Of a stretch of 43,970 bases of DNA, positions 33,042-40,607 are shown piece by piece (the first letter of the stretch is position 1; each line of letters begins with the position of its first letter). The notes beneath the pieces were generated by a model. That model was given only the letters and a program-made list of their open reading frames with translations. It was not told the DNA's origin and made no database searches. The translations under genes were made by a program, and so were the position numbers. The stretch comes from Pseudomonadota bacterium. Lineage in GTDB: Bacteria; Pseudomonadota; Alphaproteobacteria; Rhizobiales; Xanthobacteraceae. The stretch spans positions 1-43,970 of the forward strand of contig JAEYAU010000016.1 in the NCBI GenBank assembly GCA_023404705.1, in the 5' to 3' direction.

Positions 33042-34437
33042 GGACGACCTCCCTGGGACGCACTTCGAGGATATGGCCGACCGCCGGATAGGGCTTCTGA
33101 CCATGGATCTGGCGCACCTTTGCGGGCGGCAGCTCCGATTGGCCGAGCAGGAAGAAGTCGGGGTCGTTCGCGGGCTGCGCGTTGTCGAACGGCGTACGCG
33201 CTTGCTCGCCGGGACGCATCGGGCGCACCAGCCGCGGCGTCACGATGATCGCGAGGTCGGTCTCTTTCTTCTGGTACGCGGCGCTGCGCAGCAGCGCGCC
33301 GATCACCGGCACGTCGGCGAGCCAGGGGAACTGGCGCTGATCCGTGGTGCTGATGCTCTGCAGAAGGCCCGCGATCGCGAAGCTCTGGCCGTCGCGCAGC
33401 TCCACCGTCGTGTTGGCGCGCCGCACGATCAGGCTCGGAACCGTGATCCCGCCGACCGTGATGGTCGTGGTCGGGTCGAGCTGGCTCACCTCCGGCTCGA
33501 TGCGGAGATTGATCAGGCCGTCTTCCAGCACGGTCGGCGTGAAGGCGAGGCCGACGCCGAACTTCTTGAACTCGATCGAGACGTTGCCGAGGGTCGAGGC
33601 GACGGGAATCGGGAATTCGCCGCCTGCCAGGAAGCTCGCAGTGTCGCCCGAAAGCGCCACCAGGTTCGGCTCGGCCAGCCGGCGCGCGAGGCCGCGCTCT
33701 TCCAGCGCCCGGATCATCACGTCGGCCTGCACGCCGCGGCCGAGCAGGGTGCCGATAATGGTGCCGAACGGCTCGGTGCCGGCCACCATGCCGACGATGC
33801 CGGTGCTCACGTTCAGGTTCTTCGCCACCACGTCCCAGTTGATGCCGAGCTCGCGGCCGGCGGTGCGCGTCGCCTCGACGAAGCGCACCTCCAGCATCAC
33901 CTGCTGCGGCGACGTCACCCGCACCGCATTGATCACGTCGGCGCCGAACTGCTTGGCCATGATCATGGCCTGATCGAGCGTCACGGCATCCGGCACCGAG
34001 CCGGACAGCATGATGCGCCCGTTCACCGAGGAGACGCGGATATGCGCGCGCGGGAAGCGCTGCGCGATCTCGCTCGCGAGCCGCGAGGTGTCGTACGAGA
34101 CCTCGACGTCGAACACGCCGATCAACGACTTGCCATCGCCGTAGACCGAAACCCGCGTGGTGCCGATCTTCTTGCCCAGGATCGAGAGCGAGCGGTCGGT
34201 GAGCGGCACCGCGTCGGCCACTTCCGGATCGCCGACTACGACATCCGTGAAGGTCGAATCGGTACGTGCCGTCTCGGACTTGCCGATCGAGATCCGCACG
34301 AAGGACGATTTGCGCGCACCTCCGGCGCGCGCCTCCTGGGCGTCGGCCGCGTCGAGCGCACCGGTCGCCAGGATAGCCGCAAGCGCCAACGCGGCAAAGC
34401 CGCGCCAACGGCGCCAGCGAGCGATCAACCCCCCCAT
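33028..34437 (-). CDS. cpaC: Tad pilus outer-membrane secretin CpaC/RcpA
   Basis: The protein has a signal peptide (cleavage near ADAQ), a pilus/flagellar N-domain (TFTDVVVGDPEVADAVPLTD), a BON-like domain (VNGRIMLSGSVPDAVTLDQA) and the secretin domain ending near the AYQKKETDLAIIVTPRLV block. It forms the outer-membrane channel for the Flp pilus. Two starts are possible: the ATG at 34437, preceded by AAAGGGGA at 6 nt and giving a cleaner signal peptide, is preferred; the ATG at 34458 overlaps the cpaB stop (ATGA). It lies directly after cpaB. Confidence 0.94.
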   Translation of the reverse strand: MGGLIARWRRWRGFAALALAAILATGALDAADAQEARAGGARKSSFVRISIGKSETARTDSTFTDVVVGDPEVADAVPLTDRSLSILGKKIGTTRVSVYGDGKSLIGVFDVEVSYDTSRLASEIAQRFPRAHIRVSSVNGRIMLSGSVPDAVTLDQAMIMAKQFGADVINAVRVTSPQQVMLEVRFVEATRTAGRELGINWDVVAKNLNVSTGIVGMVAGTEPFGTIIGTLLGRGVQADVMIRALEERGLARRLAEPNLVALSGDTASFLAGGEFPIPVASTLGNVSIEFKKFGVGLAFTPTVLEDGLINLRIEPEVSQLDPTTTITVGGITVPSLIVRRANTTVELRDGQSFAIAGLLQSISTTDQRQFPWLADVPVIGALLRSAAYQKKETDLAIIVTPRLVRPMRPGEQARTPFDNAQPANDPDFFLLGQSELPPAKVRQIHGQKPYPAVGHILEVRPREVVRAAN

Positions 34438-34454
34438 TTCAAGTCCCCTTTCAC

Positions 34455-35342
34455 TCATCTCACGGATTGTGCCGGTGCCGTCCCCTCGGCAGCGCGCACG
34501 CTGCCGTCCTCGGCTGGCACGTTGTATTCCTGTCGCGCGGTGCCGCGCGTCACGGCGATCTTCGCGAACCGGTTCGTCACCGCGACCGGCTGCACGACCT
34601 CGGTCTCGGCGAGATCGCTGGTGGTCACGCGCCGCGTATGTCCGAGATGCAGCTCGCCGGCCTTGCGCAGGATCAGCGAGAGATTGCCGAGGGAGCTCGC
34701 GAGCGCGATCTTCTGCGCCGCGATCGTATCGACCTCGAGCGTCACCGCCTTCACGACGGTCGGTTTGTCGGCACTGTCGTCGGCCTGCTGATCGACCGCG
34801 AGCACGCGCGTGTTCTGCAGCACCACATCGGTGCTGCCCGGGACCTTAGATTCCTTCTCGGGCTGGCGCGTCAGCAGCACGTCGACATGGTCGCCCGGCA
34901 GGACGAAGCCGCCGACGCCTTCGACGTCGTTGACGCGGATCGTCACGGCGCGCTTGCCTTCCTGGATCAAGGCCGAGAGCGTCGCCTTCTGGCCCGAGCC
35001 CGTGACCTTGCTGCGCAGGATCGGCTCGTTGCGCTGGATCGACGCGAGCACGACGCGCTTCTCACCGCTCATCAGCTCCGCGATGGTGCCGAAGGTGCCG
35101 GCCGGGATCGCCTGCTCGCCCCACGGCACCTCGCGCAGATGCTCGGGCGCGAGCGGCGTGCCGAAGCGCAGCGGCCCGGCCGCGACCACGATCGTGCGCG
35201 TCGGTACGGCCTGGGGCTTCGCGACGTCGATATTCTTGAGGCGCAGCTCGGCCTGGTGATTGAGCCAGGCTTGCGCCACGAACACGGCGAGCAGGCCGAA
35301 GACGGCCGCGATGCCGACCATGACAAATGTGTTCTTGCGCAC
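34455..35342 (-). CDS. cpaB: Flp pilus assembly protein CpaB/RcpC
   Basis: The 295-residue protein has an N-terminal membrane helix (VMVGIAAVFGLLAVFVAQAW), a SAF domain at about residues 45-110 (FGTPLAPEHLREVPWG) and a second conserved region with GGFVLPGDHVDVLLTR near residues 145-160. CpaB/RcpC works with the secretin in the periplasm. It is the first gene of the minus-strand tad operon, with a 406-bp divergent region in front of it that holds two direct repeats. AAGGGGAAGG lies upstream of the ATG. Confidence 0.93.
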   Translation of the reverse strand: MRKNTFVMVGIAAVFGLLAVFVAQAWLNHQAELRLKNIDVAKPQAVPTRTIVVAAGPLRFGTPLAPEHLREVPWGEQAIPAGTFGTIAELMSGEKRVVLASIQRNEPILRSKVTGSGQKATLSALIQEGKRAVTIRVNDVEGVGGFVLPGDHVDVLLTRQPEKESKVPGSTDVVLQNTRVLAVDQQADDSADKPTVVKAVTLEVDTIAAQKIALASSLGNLSLILRKAGELHLGHTRRVTTSDLAETEVVQPVAVTNRFAKIAVTRGTARQEYNVPAEDGSVRAAEGTAPAQSVR

Positions 35343-35748
35343 GGCCTTCCCCTTGCGGACGGAGTTATGGTTTCTCCGCCTAGCAGGAACGTTGCGTCCG
35401 GATGCTGAATAGAGTCTGAAGCGCGCCCGAGTCCTCGCCCTATGCTGAATCGCGCGTGAAGAATGATGCTTACCGAGGGCTTAAGCGAATGCTGTGCCGT
35501 TCGGTCATTCGGCCTCATAACGCGCAGGCGTACGCATCGCGCGCGTGCCGATGAATCCGAGGGATTCCACGCTGTGCGGACCCGTCCACAATTGCGGGCA
35601 CGCCTGTTCGCGATCGAAGGCTCGGAGGTCCGTAATTCCACATGCGGCGTTCGGAAACAATTTTAAGAGAAACGCAACTTCTCACGCGACCGATTGTCAA
35701 AACCTGCCCCGGCACTCTGCGCGCGCTCAAACAAAGGCGGGCGCAGCC
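35343..35748. other. 406-bp divergent intergenic region between cpaB and the TadG-like gene
   Basis: No credible gene is seen here; in particular no short Flp pilin-like frame with an Asp/Glu-Arg/Ser-Gly prepilin site. The cpaB-proximal part holds the 20-bp direct repeats described separately. The half near the TadG-like gene is more AT-rich (35655-35700). It must hold promoters for both directions, but I cannot assign -35/-10 boxes with confidence. Confidence 0.6.
35402..35461 (-). promoter_or_regulatory. two 20-bp direct repeats 40 bp apart upstream of cpaB
   Basis: Read toward cpaB, CTTCACGCGCGATTCAGCAT (35461-35442) and CTTCAGACTCTATTCAGCAT (35421-35402) share 16 of 20 bases, with blocks CTTCA and ATTCAGCAT fully conserved. 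Their starts are exactly 40 bp apart, about four helical turns, and they lie 60-120 bp before the cpaB ATG. This looks like a tandem binding site for an activator or response regulator; the protein is unknown. Confidence 0.5.
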
Positions 35749-36942
35749 ATGTGGTTCTCCAAATTCCTTCGCGACGAACGCGGCAGTGCGGCTCCGATCC
35801 TCGGCATGGCGATCATCCCGATCGTCGGTATGGTCGGGGCGACGATCGATTACAGCCGTGCCAATTCGGCGCGTTCCGCCATGCAGTCCGCCCTTGATGC
35901 CACTGCGCTGATGCTGTCCAAGGACGCGCAGAACATGGACCCGGCGCTGATCGAGCCGACCGCCAAGTCTTTCTTCGCGGCCATGTTCAAGCATCCGGCG
36001 ATCAGCAGCTCCGATGTCACGGCCAAGTTCACCTCGCCGGCGCCGGGCAGCTTCGCGCTCCACGTCACGGCGAGCAGCTCGATGCAGACCGTCTTCGCCC
36101 AGCTCATCGGCAAGACGCAGTTCGACATCAGCGCCACCACCGACGTCGCCTGGGGCATCAAGAAGCTGGAGCTCGCCCTGGTGCTCGACAACACGGGGTC
36201 GATGGCCCAGAGCGGAAAGCTCGGCGAGCTCAAGACCGCGGCCAAGAACCTGATCGAGACCCTGAAGAACGCGTCGAAGGCGGAAGGCGACATCAAGATC
36301 GCGATCATTCCCTTCGACACGACCGTGAATATCGGCACGAGCTACAAGACCGAGTCCTGGGTCAATTTCTCGACCAACGACATCAATCCCAACACCTGGG
36401 AAGGCTGTGTCGAGGACCGCAAGCAGTCCTACGACGTCACGGATGATCCGCCGAGCCCGACCGGCGGCCGCTTCCCGGCCGTGCAGTGCGGCTCGCTCAC
36501 CACGATCATGCCGCTGAGCGAGGACTGGACCGAGCTGACCAAGAAGGTCGACGCCATGACGGCGTCGGGAAACACCAATGTGACGATCGGCCTCGTCTGG
36601 GGCTGGCACGCACTGACGACCAACGTACCGCTCACCACCGCCAAGGAGCCGGCGCCCGACCGCGAGAAGGTGATCGTGCTCCTGACCGACGGCCAGAACA
36701 CCAAGAATCGCTGGACCAACCAGACCTCGAAGATCGACGAGCGCACCGAGCTCGCCTGCGCCAACATCAAGGCTGCGAACATCAAGATCTATACGGTGCG
36801 CGTGATCGACGGCAACGCGACGCTGCTCAAGAACTGCGCCTCGAAGCCGAGCATGTATTACGACGTGGATCAGGCGAGTCAGCTCAACACGGTCTTCTCG
36901 TCGATCGCGCAGACGCTCGCCAACCTGCGTCTTTCGAAATAA
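35749..36942 (+). CDS. TadG-like pilus-associated protein with von Willebrand factor A domain
   Basis: The 397-residue protein begins with the TadE/TadG-like N-terminal segment: basic residues, DERGSAAP, and one membrane helix (about residues 14-36) followed by DYSRANSARSAMQSALDATA. A von Willebrand factor A domain follows from about residue 140, with the metal-site motif DNTGSM (Asp147, Thr149, Ser151) and ending near the C-terminus. It is probably exported and held at the membrane, acting as a minor pilin-like or adhesive part of the Tad machine. The ATG at 35749 is chosen because the protein family starts here; the open frame continues upstream without homology. It is transcribed away from the cpaB operon and ends 13 bp from the convergent rsmB-like gene. 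Confidence 0.87.
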   Translation: MWFSKFLRDERGSAAPILGMAIIPIVGMVGATIDYSRANSARSAMQSALDATALMLSKDAQNMDPALIEPTAKSFFAAMFKHPAISSSDVTAKFTSPAPGSFALHVTASSSMQTVFAQLIGKTQFDISATTDVAWGIKKLELALVLDNTGSMAQSGKLGELKTAAKNLIETLKNASKAEGDIKIAIIPFDTTVNIGTSYKTESWVNFSTNDINPNTWEGCVEDRKQSYDVTDDPPSPTGGRFPAVQCGSLTTIMPLSEDWTELTKKVDAMTASGNTNVTIGLVWGWHALTTNVPLTTAKEPAPDREKVIVLLTDGQNTKNRWTNQTSKIDERTELACANIKAANIKIYTVRVIDGNATLLKNCASKPSMYYDVDQASQLNTVFSSIAQTLANLRLSK

Positions 36943-36955
36943 CCGCGGCCGGCGC

Positions 36956-37945
36956 TCACCCCGTCTTGCGGATCTTGCAGACGAAGAAACCTTCCAGGTG
37001 CCGGCTCGGCATGATCCGGATCGCCTCGCGCAGCCGCGGATCGAAGCTCTGCCGGTTCCAGGACGTGAGTCCGGGCTTGCGTCCCGGCACCGCGAGATCG
37101 ATCGGAATCACCTCGGCATTCTCGCGATGCCGCAGCAGATGGTCGAGCGGCGCCTCGTTCTCCTCCGGGCCGAAGGTGCAGGTCGAGTAGACCAGCACGC
37201 CGCCCGGCGCGAGGAGCTTGAAGGCCGCCATCAGCATGCGTTGCTGCAGGAGCCCGTATTCCTGCACGCGCTTGAGCGACCAGAAGCGCAGCGCGTTCGG
37301 ATGCGCAAGATCGAGCAGTCCTTCGCCCGAGCATTGCGCGTCGAGCAGGATGCGGTCGAACTGCCGCTCGATGTACTTGTCTGCATATTGCGCCGGGAAG
37401 CTCGTGATCTCGGCCGCGCGCACGCCGAAGCGCTCGACGACTTCGCGCAGCTTGGAGAGCCGCGCCTTGATCCCGTCATTGAGCCACAGATACGCGGTGT
37501 TGCCCGTGAGCGCCGCGATATGCGCACTCTTGCCGCCGGGCGCGGCACACAGGTCGAGGATTGCGTGCTCGGGCCGCGGATCGAGCGCGAGCGGCGGCAC
37601 CAGGCTCGAGGCGTTCTGGATATAGACGTGCCCCTCGGTGAACAGCGGCGAGTTGGCGATCACGCTCTTGTCGGACAGGAGGTGAAAGGCGCCTGCGCAC
37701 CAGGGGATCGCCTGCCGCTCTACGCCGAGCGCGTCGAGCTCCGCCTCGATCTCGCCGGCCGGCCGCGGCGACAGCGGATTGATCCGGATGCTCTGCTGCG
37801 GCGGGCCCGACAGCAGCTCGATCGCGGTGCTCTCGTCCACCCGCAGGATCTGACCGATGCGCGCCGCGAAATTCTCGCGCCGCCGCTCCTCGTCGCGGGG
37901 GCGTGAGTCGAAGCGTTGGGCGTGGCGATGGCGCTGCTGGCTCAC
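36956..37945 (-). CDS. RsmB/NOP2/Sun-family RNA (cytosine-C5) methyltransferase
   Basis: The 329-residue protein is a SAM-dependent methyltransferase of the RsmB/NOP family. It has the SAM motif LDLCAAPGGKSAHIAAL near residues 129-145, the motif DAQCSGEG (usually DAPCSGEG) with one catalytic Cys, and STCTF with the second Cys. It is shorter than E. coli RsmB (429 residues) and has no N-terminal NusB-like domain, so the exact rRNA or tRNA target is open. The start is GTG, with AAGGA 7-8 nt upstream. It is divergent from the DUF371-RsmI fusion gene, with 90 bp between. Confidence 0.9.
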   Translation of the reverse strand: MSQQRHRHAQRFDSRPRDEERRRENFAARIGQILRVDESTAIELLSGPPQQSIRINPLSPRPAGEIEAELDALGVERQAIPWCAGAFHLLSDKSVIANSPLFTEGHVYIQNASSLVPPLALDPRPEHAILDLCAAPGGKSAHIAALTGNTAYLWLNDGIKARLSKLREVVERFGVRAAEITSFPAQYADKYIERQFDRILLDAQCSGEGLLDLAHPNALRFWSLKRVQEYGLLQQRMLMAAFKLLAPGGVLVYSTCTFGPEENEAPLDHLLRHRENAEVIPIDLAVPGRKPGLTSWNRQSFDPRLREAIRIMPSRHLEGFFVCKIRKTG

Positions 37946-38035
37946 GGCGGATCCTTGTCACTCGATCCATAGGGCATCCTGCGGCCGCGTCAAACGCGTT
38001 GACGAGCAGGGGCGCGGCGGCCGAGATTGCCCGCA

Positions 38036-39271
38036 ATGCAGCCCGTCACCATCACGGCCCGCGGCCATCCCGACATCAAGGCGAGCGACACCCGCACGCT
38101 CGAATTGCTCGAAACCCCCGAGATGGCGAAGCGCGGCAGCGTCGTCGGCATCGACGCCAGCTACGATCCGGACGCGCTGGCGGCGCTGCGCGGCCGCATC
38201 CGGGTGACGATCGAGGCCGGCACGGCCAGCGACAGCTTCGAGGCCACGGTCTGGCCCCTGGTGCACCAGCGTCACGCCCTGATCTTCGCGCGCGAGCCGG
38301 CCGTGAAGCCGCGCGTCTTCGCCGGCATGGCGAGCAAGGCCGCGGCCGATCTCGCGCCGGAGCTCAAGGCCGCGCTGCGCAGCGCCGAGGCCGTGACCCT
38401 CACGCTCACGCCGCAAGCTGGCGCCGAGCTGCCGCCCGGCACGCTCTATCTCGTCGCCATGCCGATCGGCCATCAGGGCGACCTCTCGCCCCGCGCCATG
38501 GACGTGCTGGCCGGCGTCGACCTGATCCTCGCCGAGGACACGCGCGTCGCCCATGACGCGCTCGCCTGGCGGGGTATCCGCACGCCGCTGACGAGCTGCT
38601 TCGATCACAACGAGCGGCTGCGCGTCGACCTCGTGAAGACGCAGCTTGCCGAAGGCCGCCGCATGGCGCTGATCAGCGATGCAGGCATGCCGCTGGTCTC
38701 CGATCCCGGCCATCTGGTGACGCGCGCCGCCATCGAGGCCGGCGCGACCGTCACGGCCGTGCCGGGGCCGAGCGCTGCGCTTGCGGCGCTCGCAGTCTCG
38801 GGCCTGCCCTCGGCGACCTTCCGCTTCGCCGGCTTCCCGCCGCGCAAGGGCGGCAAGCGCGACGAATTCCTGGAATCGGTTGTATCGGCGACCGACACCT
38901 CGATCCTGTTCGAGTCGCCGCAGCGTGTCGCCGAGCTCGTTGCCGACCTCGCGGCGAGAGCGCCCGATCGCGCGCTCGCGGTGTGTCGCGACCTCACCAA
39001 GATGACCGAGCAGGTGCAGCGCGGCAGCGCTGCCGACATCGCTGCGGCGCTTGCGGCCGAGCCCGAGATTCGCGGCGAGTTCGCCCTGGTGGTCGCCCCT
39101 GCGCCGCCGCGCACGGAGCAGGGGACGGCCGCCGATCTCGAAGCGCTCGTCACCGCGCTGTTGCGTGCCGGGTCGCCCACCGCGCCGATCGTCACGGCAC
39201 TGCGCGAGACCGCCGGCCTCTCGCGTAACGACGCCTACGCGCTGGTGCAGCGGCTGAAGCCCGAGGAATAG
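38036..39271 (+). CDS. DUF371 domain fused to an RsmI-like rRNA 2'-O-methyltransferase domain
   Basis: The 411-residue product has two parts. Residues 134-411 are a tetrapyrrole-methylase-fold domain of the RsmI family (16S rRNA C1402 2'-O-methyltransferase), with GTLYLVAMPIGHQGD, AEDTR, FDHNERLR, ISDAGMPLVSDPGH and VPGPSAALAALAVSGLP. Three very conserved positions differ from typical RsmI: Met142 and His146 in the ATPIGN motif, and Met218 for Thr in DAGTP. Residues 1-128 (ITARGHPDIKASDTRTLELL; FAGMASKAAADLAPELKAAL) match the pattern of DUF371, a family I know mainly from archaea. The fusion and changed motifs suggest a paralogue with a new role. The ATG at 38036 is preferred over a TTG at 38027; neither has a clear ribosome site. 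Confidence 0.85.
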   Translation: MQPVTITARGHPDIKASDTRTLELLETPEMAKRGSVVGIDASYDPDALAALRGRIRVTIEAGTASDSFEATVWPLVHQRHALIFAREPAVKPRVFAGMASKAAADLAPELKAALRSAEAVTLTLTPQAGAELPPGTLYLVAMPIGHQGDLSPRAMDVLAGVDLILAEDTRVAHDALAWRGIRTPLTSCFDHNERLRVDLVKTQLAEGRRMALISDAGMPLVSDPGHLVTRAAIEAGATVTAVPGPSAALAALAVSGLPSATFRFAGFPPRKGGKRDEFLESVVSATDTSILFESPQRVAELVADLAARAPDRALAVCRDLTKMTEQVQRGSAADIAAALAAEPEIRGEFALVVAPAPPRTEQGTAADLEALVTALLRAGSPTAPIVTALRETAGLSRNDAYALVQRLKPEE

Positions 39272-39282
39272 GGAGGCTCGCG

Positions 39283-40365
39283 GTGGACAGCGCGGACTTC
39301 GATGCGCTCGAAGAGAAGGCACGCGCGGTTCTCTCGCCCGGCGCCTATGCGTTCGCGGCGGCCGGCGCCGGCGACGAGATCACGCTCGCCGACAACGTCG
39401 CGGCATGGCGGGCCCTTCGCCTGCGGCCGCGCGTCTTGCGGGACATCACGGCGGTCGACACCAGCGTCGAGCTGCTCGGAACGCGCGTCGCCGCGCCGAT
39501 CCTGATCGCGCCGATGGGCCGACACCGTCTCTTCCATGCCGAGGGCGAACGCGCGACCGCCCGCGGCGCCGCCGCAGCCGGCGCCCCCTATGTGCTCGCC
39601 ACCACGGCGACCGTGAGCATCGAGGACGTCGCGGCCGAGCGCGGCAGCGCGCCGCAATGGTTTCAGCTCTATATGAGTGCTGACCGCGCTGTCAGCGAAT
39701 CGCTGGTCGATCGCGTTGCGGCCGCGGGCTTCCGCGCCATCGTGCTCACGGTGGATCAGCCCGTCTACGGCGCGAGCCCGCGCGCCGCGCGCGCTCCGAT
39801 CACGCCGTCGCCCGAGATCCGTCACGTCAACCTGCCGGGCCAGCCGATCGCGCGCACCGCCTATGATCCGGCCTTCCGCGAGGTCGTGATGTTTCCCGCC
39901 ACCTATGGCGATCTCGAATGGCTCGTCCGTCGCTCACCCATCGACGTGCTGGTCAAAGGCGTCCTGCGCGGCGACGAGGCGTTGCGCTGCGTCGAAGCCG
40001 GCGCCAAGGCCGTCATCGTCTCAAATCATGGCGGGCGCCATCTCGACACCGCGCTGACCACCGCCGCGGCGCTTCCCGAGGTCGTCGACGCCGTGGGCAA
40101 GCGTGCCGAAATCTATGTCGACGGCGGTATCCGTCGCGGCACCGACATCGTGAAAGCGCTTTCGCTCGGCGCGCGTGCGGTTCTGGTGGGCCGGCCGGTG
40201 CTGTGGGGACTGGCCACGGCGGGCGCCGAAGGCGTGCATTCGGTGCTGGCGCATCTGCGCGCCGAACTCGTGCGCACCATGCAATTGTGTGGAATTGCCG
40301 CTCTCGATGGGCCGCTCGACGACCTGATTGTTGCTCCCCGCCCGGGGTCTTGCGCAACAGATTGA
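39283..40365 (+). CDS. FMN-dependent alpha-hydroxy-acid dehydrogenase family protein with altered active site
   Basis: The 360-residue TIM-barrel flavoprotein belongs to the glycolate oxidase/lactate dehydrogenase family. Retained elements are the FMN-side Tyr (FQLYM), the Lys in VLVKGVL, the catalytic His and Arg in SNHGGRH, and the phosphate site VDGGIRRGTDIVKA. Two substrate-binding positions differ: the Tyr24 equivalent of glycolate oxidase is Phe24 (GAYAFAAAGAG), and the Arg164 equivalent is Ala164 (VYGASPR). The carboxylate grip is therefore weakened, so the substrate is probably not a simple lactate or glycolate. The GTG start follows GGGAGG, 11 bp after the upstream fusion gene, so the two are likely co-transcribed. 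It shares the family, not the substrate residues, with the enzyme at 21815. Confidence 0.87.
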   Translation: MDSADFDALEEKARAVLSPGAYAFAAAGAGDEITLADNVAAWRALRLRPRVLRDITAVDTSVELLGTRVAAPILIAPMGRHRLFHAEGERATARGAAAAGAPYVLATTATVSIEDVAAERGSAPQWFQLYMSADRAVSESLVDRVAAAGFRAIVLTVDQPVYGASPRAARAPITPSPEIRHVNLPGQPIARTAYDPAFREVVMFPATYGDLEWLVRRSPIDVLVKGVLRGDEALRCVEAGAKAVIVSNHGGRHLDTALTTAAALPEVVDAVGKRAEIYVDGGIRRGTDIVKALSLGARAVLVGRPVLWGLATAGAEGVHSVLAHLRAELVRTMQLCGIAALDGPLDDLIVAPRPGSCATD

Positions 40366-40424
40366 TGAATCACGGATTGTTCTAGCGTCCTTCATTTCCT
40401 AGGCTGCCGCGTCGTCCAAGCCAT

Positions 40425-40449
40425 GGAACTCGCTCGGGATGAGCGGGTT
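40425..40449 (+). promoter_or_regulatory. EcfG-type general stress promoter upstream of otsA (GGAAC-N17-GTT)
   Basis: GGAAC at 40425-40429 is followed after 17 bases by GTTT (40447-40450), matching the sigma-EcfG pattern with N16 plus GGTT in place of CGTT. It lies about 180 bp before the otsA GTG. otsA is a classical general-stress target, which supports the site. The spacer holds a small inverted repeat (CGCTC-N5-GAGCG). Confidence 0.65.
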
Positions 40450-40607
40450 TTATCGTAGTGCTCGGGGTGCGGCTCCCGCCGCGCTCATCCTCGAGCGGCC
40501 GCCGAGGCCACCGCGCAACGCGCACCTCTTCGGCGGATTTGCGAAAGGCGCCGAGCCCATATCGGTCACACGCGCGACCGATTGAGCCCCGGTGCCAAGG
40601 AGGCTCG

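Noticed and set aside
35463..35666. Short plus-strand frame of 67 codons between cpaB and the TadG-like gene, considered as a possible Flp pilin
   Set aside because: It lacks a prepilin leader, a Gly-x4-Glu-Tyr-type motif and a hydrophobic helix.
40463..40500. Small stems in the otsA leader (for example GCGGC-TCCC-GCCGC at 40469-40482)
   Set aside because: Short GC stems occur often by chance at this base composition, and there is no T-run or conserved riboswitch-like layout.
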